Assembly: GCF_019112545.1 (NCBI RefSeq)
Contig: NW_025064894.1
Location: 586,297-650,296 of the forward strand
DNA from: Guyanagaster necrorhizus
Lineage: Eukaryota > Basidiomycota > Agaricomycetes > Agaricales > Physalacriaceae
Length of the DNA stretch: 64,000 nucleotides
Direction of reading: 5' to 3'
Shown here piece after piece: positions 1-10,715 of the stretch. Under the pieces are notes generated by a model. The model made no database searches, was not told the DNA's origin, and was given only the letters and a program-made list of their open reading frames with translations. How positions within the stretch are numbered: position 1 is the first letter of the stretch; each line of letters opens with the position of its first letter. Made by a program: the position numbers and the translations under genes.

Positions 1-163
1 TGTCTCTCCCTTCACAGCACACAGCAGCACGATAAGATGAGGACCAACTGGGTTGCTGAGCTAAGCATTCCCATGGTCCTAAGCACTGGCTTAAGCACCC
101 TGACTAAGCAAGATAGGGGTTATTTCCAAGAAAAAAGAAAAGAAAATAGAGAAAATCATAACA
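1..163 (-). repeat. Gypsy-A 3' LTR (partial)
   Basis: It matches the distal part of the 6994-7510 LTR and ends with the same terminal ACA before the polypurine tract. The remainder lies outside the window. Confidence 0.9.
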
Positions 164-176
164 TTACCCCCTCCTT
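164..176 (-). other. Gypsy-A polypurine tract
   Basis: Read on the minus strand this is an AAGGAGGGGG run directly before the 3' LTR, where plus-strand DNA synthesis of Gypsy elements is primed. The same tract occurs at 62799-62811 beside the other copy. Confidence 0.8.
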
Positions 177-353
177 AAGACCATCATCCCGATGGTTAAG
201 TTAGGGTAAGTCCTTCCTGCTGGTAGGAGATGGCCGATCTGTTGGACCTCTGGTGGTGCATTGCTCTTCACTGTATGCCCCCACCATTTCTGGTTTGTCC
301 GTCCCATGGCCATCTTCATCGTCCTCTTGTAACAGTCTCTTGTCATTGGCAGG

Positions 354-1034
354 TCAGTTGAACATATCAATGTTTATGTCCAATCTGTTGATCCTGTGTT
401 TGTAATCTTGTATGGCCTCCTCCACATTCATGTATTTTTCGTTGACCCATTGGTTTGATTCTGGTCCATAGCCTTTCCAGCTGACTAGATAGTCAATGGT
501 TGTTTTCATACCTCTGCCTCGTGCTTTAACCTTCCTGATCTTGTGGTTTAGCACCTCATCGATTTTGTAGTGTTCTTCATCATCAATGAGTTCTGCTGGA
601 GGTGGCAGCAGTTGTTCTTGATTTGGGAAGGCAGGAGCCATGTATAGTGTCAATAATGTTTCATTGAAAACATTATGAATTTTCCAGGTTGCTGGTAACT
701 GCAACTTGTATGTGGATGTGCCAATTTTGGCCATGATCTTGAATGGGCCTGTTTGTTTGTCTGCCAGTTTTTGCTTCGGCCTTGGTAGGTGAAGATTTGT
801 AGTATCCAACCAGACTTTGTCATTAGTTAAATATTCATGAGCAGCTTGTCTATGCTTGTTGTACTGCTTCTTCATTGTTGAAGCAGCTTTTTCGAGGGCC
901 ATCTTTGTTTCCTCATGGATCTTTGCCATTATCGTTGCAAAGTCCGTCGATGCCGGTGTTGTTGTGTGGACCCATCCTGTTTGCACAACTGGTGGGTTGC
1001 ATCCATAATTCACAAAGAACGGTGTTTTACCCAT
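354..1034 (-). CDS. Gypsy-A integrase C-terminal part and chromodomain
   Basis: This is the C-terminal part of the Gypsy polyprotein. The first half is the integrase tail that interacts with DNA; it contains the NKVWLDTTNLHL-type stretch typical of Gypsy integrases. The last 65 residues are a chromodomain, recognisable by YLVSWKGYGPESNQWV with the aromatic residues expected in the methyl-lysine cage. Known chromovirus chromodomains target integration to marked chromatin. The stop is genuine: the frame ends shortly before the polypurine tract. The frame is open over 226 codons, making this one of the better preserved parts of the element. It is not an independent gene; translation would come from gag-pol. 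Confidence 0.9.
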   Translation of the reverse strand: MGKTPFFVNYGCNPPVVQTGWVHTTTPASTDFATIMAKIHEETKMALEKAASTMKKQYNKHRQAAHEYLTNDKVWLDTTNLHLPRPKQKLADKQTGPFKIMAKIGTSTYKLQLPATWKIHNVFNETLLTLYMAPAFPNQEQLLPPPAELIDDEEHYKIDEVLNHKIRKVKARGRGMKTTIDYLVSWKGYGPESNQWVNEKYMNVEEAIQDYKHRINRLDINIDMFN

Positions 1035-1118
1035 TGTGGAGTGGATTCTGTTATTGTGTTGGAATGCTGTGAGTGCTAGCCATTCCGTCCAGTCATCTTG
1101 TCGATAGCTGATGAAAAG

Positions 1119-1445
1119 TCATAAGTACTTTTCAATTTCTTGGTTGGCCTGTTCTGTTTGACTGTCTGTTTGTGGGTGGTATGCCGTAGAAGCATTCCTC
1201 TTGATGTTAAGTAGTCGGTACAAATCGTCCAAGAATTTGGAGACGAATTGTGGTTCTCTGTTGAAAATTACTATTTGAGGCATGCCATACTTTGCATAAA
1301 CCTTGTCCCATAGTATCTTTGCCCATCTCTCGGATGTCAATTCTGTGGAACAGGCAATTGGAATGATCGCCTTCAAGAAGTGGTCGACTATGACAATGAT
1401 TGCATCATAGCTGTTGCTTTCAGAAAGTCCAGTTATCATATCCAC
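1119..1445 (-). pseudogene. Gypsy-A integrase catalytic core, catalytic Asp lost
   Basis: This is the DDE integrase core. The first Asp lies in the segment ending VIVDHF, and the third acidic residue lies in YHPQTDSQTEQANQEIEKYL. The central motif, normally SDRGPQF, reads FNREPQF: the catalytic Asp codon has become Asn (AAC, complement of 1260-1262) and the Gly has become Glu. Both are G-to-A changes on the coding strand. The second copy at the right edge still has SDRGP, so this is damage to this copy. The fragment should therefore be inactive. Confidence 0.85.
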
Positions 1446-1523
1446 TGAAATGTGGGTCCATGGTGATGAAGGGACCTCATTCAGGTGGAGTGGGGCTGCT
1501 CTGGGTTGTGTTGAAGTCTTGCC

Positions 1524-1850
1524 TCACTGGCAAACCTCACAAGCTTTGACATATTGGGTGATATCATGATCTATTTTTGGCCACCAATATTCTCTTAAGA
1601 CCAGTTCCTTGGTCTTAGCAATCCTGGGATGTCTGGCTGTCACATGATCATGACATGTGGCAATGATATCACTCCGCAGTTTTTGATCCCTTGGGATGTA
1701 GATTCGTTCGTCATAATGGATCAATCCCCCTTCTTTTTTCAGCCCACACTCGTGGTTGAGTGATGGAGTGATTCTTTGATCCCACTTGTGGGGATCCCAT
1801 GTGGTGCTCTTGATGTGTTCATGCATCTCTTCTTCTGTTGGCATTATCAT
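1524..1850 (-). pseudogene. Gypsy-A integrase zinc-binding domain
   Basis: An HHCC-type N-terminal integrase domain: two His in the HDHVTARH segment, followed by LREYWWPK and the CEVC pair. It lies between RNase H and the integrase core, as expected. The frame stops just after the CEVCQ residues, so it is separated from the core by a stop. Confidence 0.85.
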
Positions 1851-1868
1851 TGCTCAGAAGTGTTCTGG

Positions 1869-2279
1869 TCATAATAATATGACCTCTTTGTTGTCATCTC
1901 CTCCTTGGTTATGATCTGCTCTGCGGCTGAGGAAGTCGGCCTTCTTGTTTGCTACTCCAGCTTTGTGATGTAGCATATATTCATATTCTGATAGTTCCAT
2001 GACCCATCTTGCTTGCCTGCGATTAACCTTCTGAGGTTGTCGGAAATACCAGAGATTCTGATGATCTGTCCAGATCTCGAAAATCTGATTGGCTCCAATG
2101 AGATAATGCCACCATTCGGCAAGGGCGAGCATTATGGCTAGGAGTTCTTTATCATAGATCTCGTAGTTGCGCTCAGTTACTGTGAGTGCTTTTGACATAA
2201 ATGCGACTGGTTGCCATTTATTATCCTGTTCCTGTAAAAGTACGGCTCCAACTGCGCCTTCGCTAGAGTCGGCTTCCAC
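1869..2279 (-). pseudogene. Gypsy-A RNase H domain
   Basis: Typical Ty3/Gypsy RNase H. EADSSEGAVGAVL carries the first acidic residues, followed by the YDKELLAI segment, then TDHQNLWYF, and finally the basic ARWVMELSEYEY helix with KADFLSR. It degrades the RNA strand during reverse transcription. It starts downstream of an in-frame stop that separates it from RT. The catalytic acidic residues visible here look retained. Confidence 0.88.
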
Positions 2280-2444
2280 TCAGAATCTCCCATCTTGGCT
2301 AGGAATTGCCAAGATGATGTCTTCGGCTAGTCGATGTTTGAGATCGTCGAATGCTGCCTGTTGGAAAATTTCCCAGCTCCATGAGGAATTTCCAGTTAAT
2401 TGTGTCATGGGTCAGACTATTTTGCTGTAGTCATGGATAAACCG

Positions 2445-3356
2445 TCAGTAGAAGTTGGTGAATCCAAGGAATAATTGTAGCTCCTTCTTTTTGGACGGTT
2501 CTAGCCATTCAGTTACCCCCGCCACTTTGACAGGGTCCATCTTGATGCTTCCTTTGCTGATAATGACTCTGAGGTATTCCGTTTCTAATACCTCGAATTC
2601 GCATTTTTCAGCTTTGAGGAACAGTCGATGCTTCCTCATCAGCGATAGCACTTGGCATACTATCCGTCGGTGTTCTTCCTTGGTTTTGGACATAATGAGT
2701 ATGTCATCTAAGTAGATCATGACGTTCTCCATGGCAATGAGATCCTTGAAGATGTCATTCATCATCCACTGGAAGGTCGCTGGTGAATTAGTTAGTCTGA
2801 AGAACATTACCATCGGTTCAAACAAACCGTGATTAGTTCGAAAAGCGGCCTTCCATTCATCGCCTTCCTTGATGCATACGTTGTTGTATCCCCACTGGAC
2901 ATCGAGTTTGGTGTAGTATTTTGCACCTCAGAGTTTGTCCATTAACTCCAAGATTAAAGGAAGTGGATAACGGTTTTTGATCATCATCTCATTGAGCTTC
3001 TGATAATCTTGCACTGGTCGGAGTTTCCCATCCTTCTTTTTGATGAAAAAGAAGGGTGATGCCATTGGTGACTTTGATGGTCGTATCCTTCCACTAGATA
3101 AGTTTTCTTCAAGAAACTTGTCTAGCTCCTGTTGTTCGTTATTGCCTAGTGGGTAACACTTGCAGTCCAGGTTGGCATTAGCATTAGGAGTTAGTTCGAT
3201 GGCATGATTCCAAGGTTTTGCATCGGGTAATTCATCGAAACTTTCTTTTTTGAATAAGTCCCGATAGTCGCATGCCCATTCGGGTACCATTTCTTCGAAT
3301 GTTCTTTCCTCTTTTTTGGCATTGGCTTTTGCTGCTAGATCATTAGCATGGTGCAC
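2445..3356 (-). pseudogene. Gypsy-A reverse transcriptase (stop-interrupted)
   Basis: The RT reads as two open pieces on the minus strand. The N-terminal piece (2928-3356) has the SPFFFIKKKDGKLRPVQDY segment. The C-terminal piece (2445-2825) has the catalytic motif YLDDILIMSK (codons 2703-2714), which is intact. Between them the frame is the same but contains a TGA where related elements have Arg or Lys in the DKLxGAKYYTKLD segment, which fits a CGA-to-TGA mutation. Two more TGA codons follow near 2410-2445 in the fingers/connection part. The element is therefore broken, but the palm residues are still readable. Confidence 0.9.
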
Positions 3357-3369
3357 TGCCCAGATGTTA

Positions 3370-4185
3370 ATGGCCCTTTGCAGATTGATAGTGAGAATAG
3401 TCTCACTGTCTTCTATTTCTTCATCCCATCAGTCCTCAGGATCTTCATCTGATAGTTCAAATGGAATTTTCTGGCAATGACATCGGGCGAAGATGATGCA
3501 TCTGGTTTTCCAATTGATTAGCGGATTGTGTCTGATTAGCCAGTCATGACCAAGGAATACCTCTTTTGTTCCTAAGTCAGTAACAGCTAGATCAATTCAT
3601 TCTGAATGATTGCTGATGGTGAGCCTAAGCTCTATGTATTCGGTGATCAGTCCAGCTTGGTTCCTTGTCCTGTCTGCATTATAGACAGGAATGGGGGCTG
3701 CTGTTGCCCGAGTGGGCAATTGATGCTTGTTGACGAAAGCTCGATTGATACTACTCCCCATGCAGCCACTGTTGATTAAGGTGGTGACTTCATGGGTTGA
3801 TCGAGACGTTAATGTCTTGATCTGTGCTTTGGCTAGTAAATCGTTTCTGGTAGATTTGGCTCTTCGGATGAACTTTCGGAGTCCATGTAATTCATCGAGC
3901 CATTCTAAAGCATGGCATCATTCTGCAACTCGCATGCCGGCAATCATATCATCAATTATTTCCTCGGCTCAGGACTTGTGTACCCAGTTCTTGAGTACAG
4001 CCTTTGTTGCTGCCTCGTCTTTGGCATCCTTGATGGCTCACCAAGTCCATTCAGTATCGAATGGCTTTAGCCAATCTGTGGGGTTCTCTACCCCTGTTCA
4101 GCCTGAAGGCAATTGAGTCTGTTTCATATTTTTAGTTTGAGAAACTCTTGGTGGAGACGCACCTTTGGGGCTCTCTGCCCCTCTT
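3370..4185 (-). pseudogene. Gypsy-A aspartic protease region, active-site Asp lost
   Basis: This lies between the CCHC gag and the RT. The minus-strand frame contains TLINSGCMGSSINRAFV at about 3730-3785. Gypsy proteases have DSG at this place; here the Asp codon is AAC (complement of 3771-3773), giving NSG. Protease should cut the polyprotein, so this change alone would disable maturation. Several stops interrupt the frame, and I see no long ORF on the coding strand. Confidence 0.7.
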
Positions 4186-4390
4186 CAGCCTTTCATCAGC
4201 ACTTGAGTTGTGGAGGTTGGTTTCTGAAGTGGTTTCTTGGGCGATTCTGGATGGTGGATAATAGGGTCAGGTATATTCGAATGCATGCATAATTTAGTCA
4301 TAGAGGGTGATACTACAGAAGATAAAATGTCAGTCTGTCTAGCAGTTTGTGACCTGTTCTCCAGTCCTTTGGCCGAGTCAGTAGAATCAC

Positions 4391-6893
4391 TCACTGCTTG
4401 GCCTTGCCTTTTACCTCCTTAGACTTGTCATCTTCTCTGAGGTCATTATCTTTCTTCATTAGCTCAGCAATCTGTGCCCTAATATCCTCCCACGTTCGTT
4501 TATTCTTCTTCTCTGGGCAGTTCCATGCCATGTGATCTGGTTGACCACAGTTGAAACACTTACCCTCCTTCTTAAGGTGATCCATGTCAATCTGCTTGCC
4601 TGTTCTGGTACTTGGGCCCTTACCAGTTCGCTTCCTGTTATTTGGAGAAGTTGGGGCTAGGCTGCCAGGCCTGGCAGACATGGTCACATGAGAAGCCAAG
4701 GGCTTCAAGCCCTGTCCCTGGTACCTGTGTGACTCCCACAGGTTTGTTGCTTCCGCCTTCTGTCATTGTCATTCCTGCCACATCAGGATGATTTGTGCCT
4801 TCCAATCATCATAGCCGACAGGAACACTGTGGCCGAGATCCGAGATGGTCTTAAGATAATGAGGCGGTACTCCCTGCTTCATATACTCAACCATTCACCC
4901 TGAGTCAGCTACATCCTCCCAGATTCTGGCCAGCTTCCCGAGTCGCTCCAATTTGTTGAAGTAGTTGAGTGCCGCTTTGTCGCCCATCTTGTATTCCTTC
5001 ATCTTCAACTTGTGGACCTCCCTGACCGCCGGATCTGTGAACTTGTCATGGATCATCTGCTTGAGCACTGCCCAGGAGGGGTACCGGTGATGTTGTCTGG
5101 TAGTTGACCAGAAGTTGGGGGCTAGGAGTACCCACCATACTTTTGTCTTATCCTCAAAGTAGGTGGTGGCGTAGTTTATCTTGTACATATCGTGAAGGAA
5201 GTACGAGGTGAAAACCTGAAAGTATTGGTCACAGTCCATGAGAAAGTGGTCAATATCATCTGATGCCCCTTTGAAAGGAAGGGGCTCCCTCCTGAGTGTC
5301 AGTTTGATGTTTAGTATATGTGCCTTCGGATCGAGAGGCGACATTGGATTCAGAGGTTCCCCCCCAGGGGGATCCGCCCAATCTGTTGGTGGCCCTGGAA
5401 AAGAATGCAAGGACCTATCATCGGCGATGGGACTCCTTGGCATTGATGGCCCTTTTTTTTGGATGATCTATCCATCTTTGATGGTCCACCCCTGTGCTGT
5501 TGCTTCAGGGTCATCTGTCTTTGAATCTGTAGGAACTGACCTGGTGGCTTCATTGGGCAGTGGCTGTCCTCTCAATAGTCATGGTGGGAATCCTGGGACC
5601 CTCCAGGGATTCAGATATTTTGGCTTTTCTTCCGAGAGCCAAGATGTCATACTGTTCTGAGAAGGGCTTCTTCTCCAGAGTGGTGGAGTACTTACCAGAA
5701 ACGGTAAGTATTCGTCTTCAGGAAGTACCAGGGGTAATCCTGGCACTAGTGGTGTCCCGTTATTGCTGGGGATCGGCTGAGGGTATTGTCAACTCCTCAG
5801 ATGCCTTTCCTCCCTGCCCTTCCAGTCTTCCCATTCCTCATCCACCAGCTGGGTCCACTGATTATTTGCAGAGGGGATACCTCCCTCCTTTTTTATTTCC
5901 TCATCTTCTCTCAGGCCAATAGAGGCCTTGAGAGTCATCGGAGTCCTTCCAGTATGGGACCCCCCAGGTGGGTAGGTCCCATACCCCCTTGGTTTCAGCA
6001 TTACGCCACCACTCCCTCTCTTCTCTGATCCATTCGGCATATTGTTGAAACTCCTCAAAGAAGTCTTGATTGAAGAAGAGAGTGATGAGCTTCTTGTGCA
6101 AGAACCCACGAAGGGCTCGATTGCTGATCTGGGATGTTAGCCAGGGTGGTATTCTTGCATTGATGGTCCAGTTGAGGGACTCATCATCTGCCAGGAAGCT
6201 ACTGCTTCCTGACTTGCTGGATAGGGGTCCGTCTGAACTGCCTTCTCCTTTGTTAGTGGTGTCATCCCACCGGTTGCCCTCATAGGGGTCGTCCTTGGGA
6301 TCCTCCTTCCACTCAGTGCCTGGGACCTATTTTCGTCTGCCTGTGCTGCCTCCTTCAGTGGCTGTTGATCGAGGATCAGTACTTCGATCCTGATCGTCCC
6401 TGGGTTTATCCCAACAATCTGGGGCATAGGGATTGTCTTTGGGATTTTCATCCCATTCAGTTCTTGAGAGCTATTTTCTTGGCTCCTAGATTCTTGGGGT
6501 AGGGCCCCACTCTGCTAGTCGGCCGAGTCCAGCCAACTGTCAGTGCTCTTCATTGAGCTCATCTTCCCACTGCTGGCCATACTTGACCTCCTTTTCTTTC
6601 ACCAGTGTGTCAGTGGAGTTGGGGTCAGAGATCAGGATTCATGGGGAACTGAGGAGGGGTTTCTCCTCCTCTTGGCAAGGACCTGATTGGCCCATGCCTT
6701 CAGGCCCTTCTCTGGATCTGTATTCAGTGTTTTGGACCTCAGTAGAGAGGCCATTGATGAGTTGATGGATGGTGTCATCCCTGGCTTGATAATCCCTGAT
6801 TATCCTGGTTGTTAAAGTTTCTAGGAGAACAGTCAGCAATTCAATGGAGGAAGAGGGGACTTCAGAGTTGATAGAGCTGTTGATGAAAGACAT
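4391..6893 (-). pseudogene. Gypsy-A gag (capsid plus zinc knuckle), broken
   Basis: The gag start is most likely the Met at 6893 (minus), in a Ser-rich opening segment. The capsid-like portion is best seen at 4895-5443 (FKGASDDIDHFLMDCDQYF, then KVWWVLL and later KAALNYFNKLERL). The nucleocapsid zinc knuckle CFNCGQPDHMAWNC, spacing CX2CX4HX4C, is at 4391-4708. The stretch 5443-6639 is Pro/Gln/Glu-rich and split over frames, so frameshifts or stops are present. The related Gypsy-B element has an alignable DDID-type capsid segment at 14229-14477. Confidence 0.82.
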
Positions 6894-6979
6894 GTAATGT
6901 CTTGTTTGATTGTTTGAGGGTGTGAGAAAGAAGCATTCAGTTCTTTTTAGCCTTTAGGCTTTAAAGAAGGGAAGCTAGA

Positions 6980-6992
6980 AGCTTCGAGCTAA
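6980..6992 (-). other. Gypsy-A primer-binding site, self-complementary to the LTR
   Basis: Directly inside the 5' LTR, the 13-mer at 6980-6992 is the reverse complement, with one mismatch, of 7148-7160 inside the LTR. No tRNA-type TGG primer site is present at the expected position. In the related leader at 8258-8270 the match to its own LTR (8426-8438) is 13 of 13. This fits the Tf1/sushi self-priming mechanism, in which the 5' end of the transcript folds back to prime. Confidence 0.7.
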
Positions 6993-6993
6993 T

Positions 6994-7510
6994 TGTTAAG
7001 CCCAAACTCCACATGACTATTACCATGTGATAAACAATTTGGTACCTTGCACTTCAGGTATATCCAACTGAGTTCACTGATATGATAACAGAGTTGTGTG
7101 GTCAAGGCATTGCAAGTCACTCGAGATAGAATGGTAGAGAATAAACTTTAGCTTGAAGCTGGGGTATTACAGTGAGAGCTATGCTACTTAAATACTGTTC
7201 TGTTATCGTACTATAAATATCCATTCACAAAAGCTGTTGTCTTGCTGTTGTGCTGTTTCCCCTGCTGTTGCTAGTCTCTCCACAAAAGCCCATTGTCCTG
7301 CTGTGTGCTGTTACTGCTGCACTGCAGTTGGAGGACAAAAAGAGTATTGTCTCTCCCTTCACAGCACACAGCAGCACGATAAGATGAGGACCAACTGGGT
7401 TGCTGAGCTAAGCATTCCCATGGTCCTAAGCACTGGCTTAAGTGCTCTGACTAAGCAAGATAGGGGTCATTTCCAAGGAAAAAGAAAAGAAAATAGAGAA
7501 AATCATAACA
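6994..7510 (-). repeat. Gypsy-A 5' LTR (517 bp)
   Basis: On the plus strand it begins TGTTAAGCCC and ends ATCATAACA. It matches the 3' LTR piece at 1-163 and the LTR at 62283-62798 (516 bp). It contains a TATA motif at 7187-7194 and, 34 bp downstream, the 13-base block that pairs with the internal leader. Confidence 0.92.
7187..7194 (-). promoter_or_regulatory. LTR TATA box of Gypsy-A
   Basis: TATTTAAG on the minus strand, 34 bp upstream of the proposed transcript start at 7160. The same motif and spacing (33-34 bp) recur in the LTRs at 8272-8723 and 62283-62798. Spacing conserved between diverged LTRs supports a real promoter. Confidence 0.6.
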
Positions 7511-8271
7511 CAGATGGGGAAATGCCAGTGAATGACTTCATCTCAGCTTTCCTGGGCCTGTCATTTATCATCGAGGCAGTCTGAGGGAGCCTGCCTCAGC
7601 CCACCACTTGTTCCAACAGAATAGTAGGCCAAGATGGGGGAGCTATAAGGCTGGCTTCCAGATGATGTCTGATGGGATCTTGTAGCCAACTGAGTGGCAT
7701 TGAGGGAGTCTCAAGCATGGTTAGCAATCCCATCAGTTTGAGGGGTGGTGGAAGGATCAGAGGAGAGAGACTGCCAAAAGAAGTCCTCTGGGATGCTTTC
7801 ATCCTCATGATCAGGAGGGGGGTTCTGCAACCCATGGATTTCAGAATCCTGCAACATGAGGATCATGGTCTTGGCTGGATCATCAAGAGGGGTATCAGTG
7901 TCTTTTTTCTTCTTGAATATCCTCTTAATGCAGGTGGCTAGGCCTAGCTTCAGGTATGAGGCTTGTCAGAGGCTGGTGAGACATTCTTCAGGATTCAGGG
8001 ATATTATAGAGTGGTAGATCAGGGGTTACATTGTGGAGAATATGTCAGATATGTTGAAATTCATTATAATGTCAGATAGCCCAAGCAGTAATCAAGTGAT
8101 GTTCCCAGCACAGCTGGATGATCACAAGTAAGCCTAAGAGTGTTCCAATGATGGAAGATAGGAGTTTGAAGAACTCTTGATTAAAGTTCAGGTCATTTGA
8201 GGTTAGGGCAGGCATTCAGTTTCTCAGCACAATTGAGCTTGAGAAAGGGAAGCTAGAAGCTTCAAGCTAAT
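7511..8271 (-). mobile_element. Leader/gag fragment of an older Gypsy-A relative
   Basis: It ends against the LTR at 8272 with the same leader seen beside the 6994 LTR (AGCTAGAAGCTTCAAGCTAA). It is therefore the 5' internal part of a related element whose body was replaced or interrupted by Gypsy-A at 7510. Short antisense-looking ORFs (e.g. 7596-7835 minus) may be gag debris; I cannot assign them domains. Confidence 0.6.
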
Positions 8272-8723
8272 TGTTAGATCTAAGTTGCATGTGACTAAGA
8301 CATGTGATAAACTGACATCACTTCATACTTTGAGTGGAACATCAGAGTTCACTTATTGTGTTTGTAGTCTGAGTGTGGCAAGGCCTTAAGGATCAGCTTG
8401 AGAAAGGATGGTGTAAAAGTAAACTTTAGCTTGAAGCTGGAGTTACCAGTGAGAGCAAGCAGTCTTAAATACTGTACATGGTTTGCTAATAATATTATGG
8501 CTAATTGTGTGTTTCTGAGACCATTGTGCCTATTGTCCTAGAGTATCACTATTATATATAAAAGGTTGATTATGCATTATTAGGCAATGCTGTTGAAAGA
8601 TAATGACTGACTCAGCTAGTTGTAATGACTAAACTTCATCCCATGATCTTAAGCACTCATTCTAGCACTCTGACTAAGCATAAATAGAGATTAGAACAAA
8701 AGAGAAATGGAAAAATTGTAACA
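8272..8723 (-). repeat. Gypsy-A-type LTR (452 bp), 5' LTR of the older element
   Basis: It starts TGTTAGATCT and ends TTGTAACA. It shares the TATA block, the TTTAGCTTGAAGCT block and the terminal GGAAAA...ATAACA tail with the 6994 LTR. It is depleted of CpG, which suggests an older methylated copy. Confidence 0.8.
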
Positions 8724-9172
8724 CAAGTTGCATATGATCAGAACACATGATAAACTGATGCTGTATCATATTCATACAGTCACATCAGAGTTCACTATAT
8801 GTGTCTGTTGACCAAATGCTTCAAGGCCTTGCAGAATTGGCTCAAGAGTGAAGTGGTATAGAATAAACTTTAGCTTGAAGCTGAGAATATACAGCAAGTG
8901 CTAGCCTACTTATATACTAATCATCTGATGAGATATTAATACTACTACTTATTGTATCTGTCTGAGTCATTATGCTCTTTGTCCTTGAGCATTTTTACTG
9001 TCCACAAAAGACTGTTGTGCATCATCAAATATTGTTGTTGCATTGAAGGACAATGATGGACTTGGCTTGTTGTAGTGACTAAGCTGGTCTCATAGTTCTA
9101 AGCACTAGATAAGCACTCTGACTAAGCATAAATAGGAGTTAATTCGAAATAGAAAAGGAAAAATCATAATAA
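8724..9172 (-). repeat. Second tandem Gypsy-A-type LTR, lacking its first bases
   Basis: It follows the previous LTR immediately. Blocks in common include AAGTTGCAT, GATAAACTGA, CAGAGTTCACT, AATAAACTTTAGCTTGAAGCTG and the GACTAAGCATAAATAG tail. Only about ten terminal bases are missing. This is a head-to-tail LTR-LTR junction. Confidence 0.75.
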
Positions 9173-10533
9173 TATACTAATACAAGTACAGAAAGACTCA
9201 CTAAAATTAAAGAGCATATAATCAAAATATAATCAGAGCTTTATGTGTGGCTTTATATTACATTGATCAATGATGCATAGATATTGATGGACTAAAAGAC
9301 ATGTTCTAGAACAGAGCATTGGTGCACAATGAGATAAATCTATATATCAGAAGTATTGGCCAAGAAATGAGAAGATTTGGTGAAAGTAATAACCAGAAAT
9401 GATTCCAGGAGTCTAGAATAACTCTCACATATGGATTAATTGCTCTGAAGAGATAAGAAAGTGAAGAGACTAGTGCTTATATCAGCTAACTGATGTCAGG
9501 TTGCATAGAAACAGAAGGCACAGTCTCAATCTGAAGCAGAATATGTATGTCAGACAGTGATATGTGCACAAATAACAAGCAAGAGACTCTAGAATGGAGT
9601 CTTGTGCATTGAAACTACTATATTAGATGTCTCTTAGTAAGTACAGTAATAGCCTATTTAAATACTGCATTGTAAAAAGTAGTAGACAAGTTTCTGACCC
9701 TCCACAGTTGCAGTGTATTGGATATGAAGGTCTTGTATTTTAGCTCTGGGTTTGTCTTTGTAACTTTGAGTGAGAAAATAAACCCTTTATTAATATCATT
9801 AAGAGAAATCTGAGAACTGTGTGAGACATTAAAGCTTGTGTAGAACTCTAATTCAATTTAACAAGAGGTTTTGAATTGTGCTCTAGCCTGAGAATAAGAG
9901 AGCAGTGTCTAAAGGGCACTCTTTTGAGTTTTTAAGGTATTTGTGATATGAGACACTACAGGTGGCAGAGGTTCAAATTATTTGGATCTGTGGATGAGGT
10001 TTTATTGTGTTTTTGTGTCTCTGGATTGCATAGGTGTGAATCCTGTGGGTTTATAATCAGTTTGAAAACTTATATGCAGAGATTTGAATCCTTTGGCACT
10101 TGTGAATATGTTTGTAAAAGATTTCTGCTTAGAGCATGAAGCTTTGAGTCATGTAGTGTGTGTTTTAGGGATTTTGAGTTGATCTGAACAGTGCTTGGGA
10201 CTTTTTGAGAGCTTTGTGTGAGTGTTTTGACATATTGTATTAAGCTATAGTATCTTTTGCCTTAAGGCTCAGCAACATTTATTGCCACCTCTTGTTTTTA
10301 AGTAAAAAGCTTTGAGACTTAGAGAGATCTGAGACTGTTATATGCATACTATTGCTGTTCATGTGCAGTAGATCATTGAGGAGACAATTGTACTTATCAT
10401 ATAGCTACTCTTATTGCATTACAATCCTCCAATAAACTAAAAAGTATTGTGTGTGTGTTGGTGTGAGTGTGATCAGTGGATAGCACTCTGCTGTATCAGT
10501 TTTCACCTCATGTGCATGCAAAACCTCTTTAAC
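9173..10533 (-). repeat. Gypsy-B left LTR (3' LTR, about 1.36 kb)
   Basis: It aligns over its length with 15139-16376. Shared blocks include CAAGAAATGAGAAGATTTGGTGAAAG (shortened here), the CACAGTTGCAGTGTATT segment, and GTGTGATCAGTGGATAGCAC. It ends at the GCATGCAAAACCTCTTTAACA segment. Differences from the other LTR are dominated by C/T and G/A changes. Confidence 0.85.
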
Positions 10534-10715
10534 ATTGTTCAGATGTGATAATCTTTTGGTGACACCCATGATTGATGAAGAAGAAAAGCTTTCTGGTTGT
10601 AGAGTGTATCCAGTTATTGTGTTAAATGACAGCAAGAGCATGCCACTTTGTCAGTCATCCTGTCAATGGTTGATGAACATCCTCAAGTACTTCTCAATTT
10701 TCTAATTGATCTGTT

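Larger units (their letters stand above)
1..7510 (-). mobile_element. Gypsy-A: chromodomain LTR retrotransposon (left end cut by the window)
   Basis: On the minus strand the order is 5' LTR, gag, protease, RT, RNase H, integrase, chromodomain, polypurine tract, 3' LTR. This is the Ty3/Gypsy order, and the terminal chromodomain places it with the chromoviruses. The 3' LTR is truncated by the window start; its 163 visible bases match the end of the LTR at 6994-7510 nearly base for base. The reading frame is broken by several stops, several of them CGA to TGA, and the protease and integrase have each lost a catalytic Asp codon, so this copy cannot transpose by itself. CpG sites are still fairly common here compared with the repeats to the right, which suggests it is younger than they are. 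A second copy in the same orientation begins at 62283. Confidence 0.93.

Noticed and set aside
3727..4116. 129-codon plus-strand ORF
   Set aside because: Antisense shadow of the Gypsy-A protease/gag region; no motif of its own.
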